41,621 bases of DNA from Edaphobacter aggregans. Its GTDB lineage: Bacteria > Acidobacteriota > Terriglobia > Terriglobales > Acidobacteriaceae. The stretch spans positions 1 through 41,621 of the forward strand of contig DZDJ01000026.1 in the NCBI GenBank assembly GCA_022736715.1, given 5' to 3'. Under the pieces are notes generated by a model. The model did not search any database, had not been told where the DNA came from, and was given only the letters and a program-made list of their open reading frames with translations. The translations under genes were made by a program, and so were the position numbers. Below are positions 36,447 through 41,621 of this stretch, one piece after another. Numbering within the stretch: position 1 is the first letter of the stretch; each line of letters opens with the position of its first letter.

Positions 36447-38069
36447 GTGGCCTACGACGATTTGCGGGAGTGGATCAGGAAGCTGGAGAAAGCCGGAGAG
36501 TTGAAGCGGATTCGCGTGGAAGTGGACCCGGTTCTGGAAATGGCGGAGATTGCGGACCGTGCGTCCAAGGCCGGCAAGAAGGGTGGAGTGCAGGGATACG
36601 CTCCGGGCGGGCCAGCGCTTCTGTTTGAGAATGTGAAGGGGTATCCGGGCGCGAAGGTGCTGATGAACCAGTTTGGCAGCGAGCGTCGCATGAAGCTGGC
36701 GCTGGAAGTGGATTCGCTGGATGAGGTGGCGGGCCGTATTAAAGTGTTCATGGAGGTCAGGTCGCCGGAAGGCTTCCTGGACAAGATCAAAATGCTGCCG
36801 ATGCTGGCGGAGATGGGCAAGTTCTTCCCCAGGGTGGTTGCAGCCAAGGATGCGCCGTGCAAAGAGGTGATTGTGCGGGAGAACATCAATGTGCTGGACT
36901 TTCCTGTGCTGCAGTGCTGGCCGTTTGATGGAGGACGCTTTGTTACTCTGCCGTGCGTGATTACGCGCGATCCGAAGAACAACAAGCGCAACATGGGAAT
37001 GTATCGTATGCAGGTGTATGACGGGCAGACGACGGGCATGCACTGGCAGCGGCAAAAAGTGGCGGCAGAGCATCTGCGGGAGCGGCTGCGGCAGGCGGCG
37101 GAGCAGGCCGGAAGCGGCGATGTTTCAGCGGCGCGCGTGGAACTGATGGCGCAGACGGCCGGCGGCACGATGCCGCTGGGCGCGGCTGGTTTGCCGGGCA
37201 GCACGGCCTCTGTTGCGCTGGGCAAGGTGAAGCAGGACCGGATGGAGGTGGCGGTGGCTATTGGCACAGACCCGGCGACGACCTTCAGCGCGATTGTGCC
37301 TGCGCCGCCAGAGGTAGAGGAGTTCATCATTGCAGGATTTCTGCGGCAGAAGCCGGTTGAGCTGGTGAAGTGCGAGACGGTAGACCTGGAAGTTCCGGCG
37401 CATGCGGAGATTGTGCTGGAAGGATACGTGGAGCTGGGTGAGTTGCGAGCGGAGGGCCCGTTCGGCGATCACACGGGGTTCTACACGATGACGGACGAGT
37501 ATCCGGTCTTCCACATTACCTGCATTACGCATCGCAGGGACCCGATCTATTCCGCCACGATTGTGGGCAGGCCGCCGATGGAGGATGCGTGGATGGGCAA
37601 GGCGGTAGAGCGCATCTTTTTGCCGTTGATGCGGCTGACGATGCCGGAGATTGTGGATGTAAATCTGCCGCCGGAAGGCGTCTTTCATAATTTGATGGTT
37701 GTTTCTGTCCGCAAGAGTTATGCAGGGCAGGCGCGCAAGATCATGAATGGCATCTGGTCAATGGGACAGGCGATGTTTACCAAGTGTGTGATTGTGGTGG
37801 ACGAGGACTGCGATGTGCAGGACCTGGGCGAGGTGACACTGCGGGTGACGAACAACATCGACCCGGAGCGGGACATTCAATTTACGATGGGCCCGGTGGA
37901 CTCTCTGGATCATGCTTCGCGGTTGCCGAACTATGGCAGCAAGATGGGGATTGATGCAACGCGCAAGTGGGCCGCAGAGGGCTTTACACGGCAATGGCCG
38001 GAGATGCTGGTGATGGACCCTGCAGTGAAAGCGCGCGTGGATGCGATGTGGAGCAAGCTGGGGTTGTAG
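36447..38069 (+). CDS. UbiD-family decarboxylase
   Basis: This 540-residue protein belongs to the prenylated-FMN-dependent (de)carboxylases related to UbiD. It starts VAYDDLREWIRKLEKAGELKRI, the usual N-terminus, and has GPALLFENVKGYPGAKVLMN, TRDPKNNKRNMGMYRMQVYD, MHWQRQK, AIGTDPATTFSAIVPAPPEV and AEGPFGDHTGFYTM, which carry cofactor- and substrate-site residues. The GTG at 36447 is chosen because GGAGGA lies 7 bases upstream; a frame is open to 36411. The reaction could be in ubiquinone or menaquinone synthesis or aromatic acid metabolism; sequence alone does not decide. No UbiX flavin prenyltransferase gene is in the window, although one should exist in the genome. Confidence 0.92.
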   Translation: MAYDDLREWIRKLEKAGELKRIRVEVDPVLEMAEIADRASKAGKKGGVQGYAPGGPALLFENVKGYPGAKVLMNQFGSERRMKLALEVDSLDEVAGRIKVFMEVRSPEGFLDKIKMLPMLAEMGKFFPRVVAAKDAPCKEVIVRENINVLDFPVLQCWPFDGGRFVTLPCVITRDPKNNKRNMGMYRMQVYDGQTTGMHWQRQKVAAEHLRERLRQAAEQAGSGDVSAARVELMAQTAGGTMPLGAAGLPGSTASVALGKVKQDRMEVAVAIGTDPATTFSAIVPAPPEVEEFIIAGFLRQKPVELVKCETVDLEVPAHAEIVLEGYVELGELRAEGPFGDHTGFYTMTDEYPVFHITCITHRRDPIYSATIVGRPPMEDAWMGKAVERIFLPLMRLTMPEIVDVNLPPEGVFHNLMVVSVRKSYAGQARKIMNGIWSMGQAMFTKCVIVVDEDCDVQDLGEVTLRVTNNIDPERDIQFTMGPVDSLDHASRLPNYGSKMGIDATRKWAAEGFTRQWPEMLVMDPAVKARVDAMWSKLGL

Positions 38070-38154
38070 CGGGCATCCGGGCTGGGAAGAACTTGTGTGC
38101 TCGCTGCTGAAGTAAGTTATGCTGTCCGGTGCTTGTTTTTGCAGAGGAGTGGTG

Positions 38155-38850
38155 ATGAACAAGGTGGTGGCCGGTGCAGACGAAGCAGTTCAAGACATCG
38201 CCGAGGGCGCAACCCTGATGCTGGGTGGGTTCGGGCTGTGCGGTATTCCGGAGAACCTGATTGCCGCTCTGGTGCGCAAGGGCGTTCGCGGGCTGCATAC
38301 CATCAGCAACAACATGGGCGTGGATGGTTTTGGCATGGGGTTGATGCTGGAGGCGGGCATGATTGCATCGCATATCGGCAGTTATGTGGGCGAAAACAAA
38401 TTGCTGGAGGAGATGGTGATCGCCGGGCGGTTGAATCTGACGCTGGTTCCGCAAGGAACACTGGCCGAACGGATTCGTGCGGGTGGTGCGGGTATTCCAG
38501 CGTTTTTTACACCAACGGGCGCTGGCACGGTGGTTGCGGAAGGCAAGGAGACGCGGGAGTTTGACGGACGCACGTATGTGATGGAGCGGGCGCTACATGC
38601 TGACTTTGCGCTCATCAAAGCGTGGAAGGCGGACCGCATGGGCAACCTTGTGTATCGCAGGACGGCGCGCAACTTCAATCCGATGATGGCAACGGCGGCA
38701 GCAGTAACAATCGCGGAGGTGGAAGAAATTGTGCAGCCGGGCGCGTTGGATCCGGATGCGGTGGTGACGCCGGGCATTTATGTGAACCGCATTCTGCTGG
38801 GAGAGCGCTATGAAAAGCGCATTGAGCGCCGGACCGTGCGCAGAGCTTAG
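38155..38850 (+). CDS. scoA: 3-oxoacid CoA-transferase, subunit A
   Basis: This 231-residue alpha subunit of a succinyl-CoA:3-ketoacid CoA-transferase has GGFGLCGIPENLIAALVRKG, the family signature near the N-terminus, then TISNNMGVDGFGMGLMLEAG, LVPQGTLAERIRAGGAGIPA and FFTPTGAGTVVAEGKETREF. With its beta subunit it moves CoA between succinate and acetoacetate (or similar acids). AGGAG lies about 6 bases before ATG 38155. The beta subunit gene begins 316 bp downstream, an unusually wide gap for this pair, and that gap holds an antisense ORF. Confidence 0.94.
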   Translation: MNKVVAGADEAVQDIAEGATLMLGGFGLCGIPENLIAALVRKGVRGLHTISNNMGVDGFGMGLMLEAGMIASHIGSYVGENKLLEEMVIAGRLNLTLVPQGTLAERIRAGGAGIPAFFTPTGAGTVVAEGKETREFDGRTYVMERALHADFALIKAWKADRMGNLVYRRTARNFNPMMATAAAVTIAEVEEIVQPGALDPDAVVTPGIYVNRILLGERYEKRIERRTVRRA

Positions 38851-39152
38851 TGGTTGAAGCTGATCGAGGGAAAAAGGGGATAGAGCAGAAGGAAGAAGAT
38901 GATGGCGACGGCCATCAGGTCCATATAGACGCAAAGCAGGACGCCACCATGATAGAAGCTCCAGCGCAGTTGCAGGCAGCGGATGGTTTCAAAGGTCCCA
39001 TAGAGGGCAATGCCCAGCGGCAGGATTAGCAGAACTGTTGGGTGATCGTCGGGAATGCCTGCGAGCAGAAAAGAAACGAGCAGGCTGGAGAGGACGAGCA
39101 GGTTGGCGCGAATCAGGGAACGGCACCGGAGATTGAAAACCACAGAGCGCAT
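38847..39152 (-). CDS. Hypothetical small membrane protein, antisense in the scoA-scoB gap
   Basis: The minus-strand frame encodes 101 residues with three hydrophobic segments: about 15-32 ([19 protein letters not shown]), 40-57 ([16 protein letters not shown]) and 70-95 ([20 protein letters not shown] and on). Charged residues fall between the segments, as in a real membrane protein. It exactly fills the gap between scoA and scoB and its stop overlaps the scoA stop by four bases. No Shine-Dalgarno sequence is seen before ATG 39152. I do not recognise a family. It may be a genuine gene inserted against the operon, or a chance frame. Confidence 0.55.
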   Translation of the reverse strand: MRSVVFNLRCRSLIRANLLVLSSLLVSFLLAGIPDDHPTVLLILPLGIALYGTFETIRCLQLRWSFYHGGVLLCVYMDLMAVAIIFFLLLYPLFPSISFNH

Positions 39153-39166
39153 GGCAGGAGCAAAAA

Positions 39167-39877
39167 ATGTCCACGATCAATGTACAGAATTCCGGGGGAA
39201 AAGAGGCAACAAAGCTGCGTGAGATGGAAAAACGCGCGCGCATAGTGAAACGCGTGGCGCGGGAGCTGCAGGACGGCTTCTATGTAAATCTGGGCATCGG
39301 CATGCCAACGCTGGTGGCAAACCACGTTCCAGCGGGGATGGAGGTCGTGCTGCAGTCGGAAAACGGCATGCTGGGTGTGGGACCGTATCCGCTGGATGGT
39401 GCGGAAGATCCGGACCTGATTAATGCCGGTAAAGAGACGGTGAGCGAGTTGCCGGGCTCGGTCTATTTTTCCAGCGCAGGCTCTTTTGCCATGATCCGTG
39501 GCGGACACATTGATCTGAGCGTTTTGGGCGCGATGGAAGTGGACGAGCAGGGGGACATTGCCAACTGGATGATTCCCGGCAGGATGGTGAAGGGCATGGG
39601 CGGCGCGATGGATCTGGTGGCCAGCGCGCGACGCGTGGTGGTGGCGATGGAGCACACCACGAAAGACGGCAAGCCGAAGATTCTGCACCATTGCACACTG
39701 CCGTTGACTGGCCGCAGGGTGGTGGACACGATTGTGACGGAACTGGGTTATATGCGCGTGACGCCGCAGGGAATTGTGCTGGAAGAGCTTGCGCCGGGCG
39801 TCAGCGTGGAAGAAATCCAGCATGTGACGAGGCCCACGCTGATTGTGAGCCAGCAACTGCGAACGATGCTGGAATAG
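39167..39877 (+). CDS. scoB: 3-oxoacid CoA-transferase, subunit B
   Basis: This 236-residue beta subunit carries the catalytic glutamate in [10 protein letters not shown], preceded by [18 protein letters not shown] and followed by [20 protein letters not shown] and [20 protein letters not shown]. These are the standard ScoB/PcaJ-like segments. Together with scoA it would activate or recycle acetoacetate. AGGAGC lies 6 bases before ATG 39167. An N-terminal extension of about 15 residues precedes the family core. Its stop faces mtnA across 48 bp. Confidence 0.95.
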   Translation: MSTINVQNSGGKEATKLREMEKRARIVKRVARELQDGFYVNLGIGMPTLVANHVPAGMEVVLQSENGMLGVGPYPLDGAEDPDLINAGKETVSELPGSVYFSSAGSFAMIRGGHIDLSVLGAMEVDEQGDIANWMIPGRMVKGMGGAMDLVASARRVVVAMEHTTKDGKPKILHHCTLPLTGRRVVDTIVTELGYMRVTPQGIVLEELAPGVSVEEIQHVTRPTLIVSQQLRTMLE

Positions 39878-39925
39878 CGCAGGTCACCGCACTGGGCTGC
39901 GGATGCCCATTGGAAAAGAGTCCTT

Positions 39926-40993
39926 TCAGTTGCTGCTGACGCTCGCTGGCTCTGCCAGCATATTGTGCATTGCCTGGTCATAGGGAGCGCGCAGCACACC
40001 ACGTTCGGTGATGATGGCGGTGACGTATTTGGATGGGGTCACATCAAAGGCCGGGTTTTCAATGCCTGCGCCGTTGGGCGTCAGTTGCTTGTCGTTGAAG
40101 TGGGTCACTTCGCGGGCCGGGCGCTGTTCGATGGGAATGCCATCTCCCGTTGCCGTGGCCAGGTCAATGGTGGACCACGGCGCAGCAACATAAAACGGAA
40201 TGCCGTGCTCCCTTGCCAGCACGGCCACGCCATAGGTGCCAATTTTATTGGCAACGTCGCCGTTGGCGGCGATGCGGTCTGCGCCAACGATGACGGCCTG
40301 AATATTGCCCTGACGCATCAGGCTGGCAGCCATGTTGTCGCACAGCACCGTGGTGGGAATGTTATCGTGCAGCAGTTCCCAGGCCGTCAGGCGCGCACCT
40401 TGCAGATAGGGCCGCGTTTCATCGGCAAAAACATTGATTGCGTGGCCGCGCTCCACGGCGGCGCGGATGACGCCCAGCGCCGTGCCGTAACCGCAGGTGG
40501 CCAGCGCGCCGGCATTGCAGTGCGTCAGCACGGTGCCGGATTTCGGCATCAGCTCGGCGCCGTGTGCGCCCATGGCTTTGCAGGCGGCAATGTCTTCGCC
40601 GTACATCTGCTGGGCTTCCTGAGTGAGCGCGTCCGAGATCTTTTCCATGGTGATGCCGGACTGCGTAGCCAGCTCTGCAAAGCGCTGGCGCATCCGCTCA
40701 ATGGCCCAGAAGAGGTTGACCGCAGTGGGGCGTGTGGCTGCCAGCACGTCGCAGATGGTATTGAATTCCGGCTGGAAGGTCTCTACCGAGGTGGCCTGGC
40801 TGCGGCTGACGCCAAGAGCAACACCCATGGCGGCAGAAACGCCAATGGCCGGGGCCCCGCGGACGATCATGTCGCGGATGATGGTGGCCACGTCGTTGTA
40901 ACTAGTGGCGAGGACGTAAATCTCTTCAAGCGGCAGCCTGGTCTGGTCGAGGAAGCGGACGCCTTCCGACGTCCATTCAAGTGTAGGAATCAT
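39926..40993 (-). CDS. mtnA: S-methyl-5-thioribose-1-phosphate isomerase
   Basis: MtnA converts methylthioribose-1-phosphate to methylthioribulose-1-phosphate in the methionine salvage pathway. The 355-residue protein has the phosphate-site segment [20 protein letters not shown], the catalytic cysteine C159 in [16 protein letters not shown] and the catalytic aspartate D239 in [40 protein letters not shown] near the end is also typical. Length is normal. pyrE ends 39 bp upstream on the same strand, so the two may be co-transcribed. No other salvage gene is present here. Confidence 0.95.
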   Translation of the reverse strand: MIPTLEWTSEGVRFLDQTRLPLEEIYVLATSYNDVATIIRDMIVRGAPAIGVSAAMGVALGVSRSQATSVETFQPEFNTICDVLAATRPTAVNLFWAIERMRQRFAELATQSGITMEKISDALTQEAQQMYGEDIAACKAMGAHGAELMPKSGTVLTHCNAGALATCGYGTALGVIRAAVERGHAINVFADETRPYLQGARLTAWELLHDNIPTTVLCDNMAASLMRQGNIQAVIVGADRIAANGDVANKIGTYGVAVLAREHGIPFYVAAPWSTIDLATATGDGIPIEQRPAREVTHFNDKQLTPNGAGIENPAFDVTPSKYVTAIITERGVLRAPYDQAMHNMLAEPASVSSN

Positions 40994-41032
40994 GTCTTTT
41001 CCAGTTTACCGGGAAGCCGGAAGCGCTGCCAG

Positions 41033-41621
41033 TCAGCTCTTCAGAGCGATATGCGCCGCGCGAACATCATTCGCAGTAAAGACGGAAACGAACGGTGCCG
41101 GAGCAGCAACTTTCTCAATCTTCTGCCGTCCACCCTGTTCGCGGTCCACTAGGCAGAAAACGCCCGCCACCACCATGCCGGCTTCGCGCGCGGCTTCGAT
41201 GGCCGTGATGGTGGAGCCGCCGGTGGTGCAGACGTCGTCTACGATGGCCACCTTGGCTCCCGGTTGCAGGAAGCCTTCAATCCTGCGGCCGGTACCATGA
41301 GCCTTTTCTGCCTTGCGCACCAGAAAACCATGCACCAGCGGCGTTTCCGGATGTTGCAGCGCATACCAGGCGCTGGCCGAGGCCGTATTGGACACCAGCG
41401 GATCGGCGCCCATGGTGAGTCCACCGACGGCCTGCGCGTCCGGCGCATACTGGCGGATCAGATCGTAGAGCGCAAGCCCGGCAAGGCGTCCGCCTTCGGC
41501 GTGCAGCGTCGTGATGCGGCAGTCGATGTAATAGTCGCTCTTCGCGCCGGAGGCGAGGGTGAAGTCACCCAGCTTGAAGGAGTGCGTGGCGAGCAGGCGG
41601 AGCAAGGAGGTGTGGGAATCT
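41033..41621 (-). CDS. pyrE: Orotate phosphoribosyltransferase (partial, 5' end beyond right edge)
   Basis: PyrE joins orotate to PRPP to form OMP in pyrimidine synthesis. The visible 195 residues include FTLASGAKSDYYIDCRITTL, VGGLTMGADPLVSNTASASA, HGFLVRKAEKAHGTGRRIEG and the PRPP-binding motif VAIVDDVCTTGGSTITAIEA. The frame is open through the window edge (DSHTSLLRLLATHSF), and the family usually has only a few residues before this point, so the true start is just outside; a TTG at 41605 is inside the frame but unlikely. The C-terminus ends in VRAAHIALKS. The gene precedes mtnA on the same strand. Confidence 0.95.
   Translation of the reverse strand, partial: DSHTSLLRLLATHSFKLGDFTLASGAKSDYYIDCRITTLHAEGGRLAGLALYDLIRQYAPDAQAVGGLTMGADPLVSNTASASAWYALQHPETPLVHGFLVRKAEKAHGTGRRIEGFLQPGAKVAIVDDVCTTGGSTITAIEAAREAGMVVAGVFCLVDREQGGRQKIEKVAAPAPFVSVFTANDVRAAHIALKS

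Overview
The window looks like a chromosomal segment of an Acidobacteriota member, probably class Terriglobia. This is an inference from gene content: a very large Oar-type TonB-dependent receptor with an N-terminal carboxypeptidase-regulatory domain, a Wzi-family capsule protein with a Pro/Ala-rich linker, a secretin fused to a cohesin-like domain with tandem GspG-like pseudopilins, and a B12-dependent class II ribonucleotide reductase. No taxonomic search was possible. There is no rRNA, CRISPR array, insertion sequence, prophage or toxin-antitoxin pair.

Positions 1-11152 hold an exopolysaccharide/capsule locus. On the minus strand wzc, wza, two GT4 glycosyltransferases and a WcaF-like acetyltransferase (cut by the left edge) form a tight operon with gaps of 2 to 40 bp. 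Divergently, UDP-glucose dehydrogenase and a UDP-xylose-synthase-like enzyme convert UDP-glucose to UDP-glucuronate and then UDP-xylose. A Wzi-like outer-membrane protein converges on them, and between them lies a large intergenic inverted-repeat structure. No flippase, polymerase or initiating transferase is present.

Positions 11322-19131 are mixed housekeeping genes, mostly on the minus strand: a degenerate E1-alpha-like protein, argJ, an orphan ABC ATPase, hrpB, a Nudix hydrolase, a BtuF-like protein without a signal peptide, and a HAD phosphatase. Next comes an 824-bp regulatory gap with a candidate NrdR site and promoter and a perfect 18-bp palindrome, then nrdJ with a strong terminator. 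The 1253-residue TonB-dependent receptor follows, also with a terminator, then tRNA-Asn, pepA and smpB.

Positions 30118-34205 carry a small secretion cluster: secretin with a C-terminal cohesin-like domain, two GspG-like pseudopilins, and an orphan protein that resembles only the Rossmann domain of urocanase. The right end holds engB, a glycine-zipper lipoprotein, a small Cys-rich protein, a UbiD-family decarboxylase, the two subunits of a 3-oxoacid CoA-transferase with a membrane-protein ORF antisense in the gap between them, mtnA, and pyrE (cut by the right edge).

The least ordinary items are the urocanase-derived orphan with the secretin-cohesin cluster, the apparent E1-alpha pseudoenzyme beside the capsule locus, the branched inverted-repeat element at 9105-9214, and the nrdJ upstream region.
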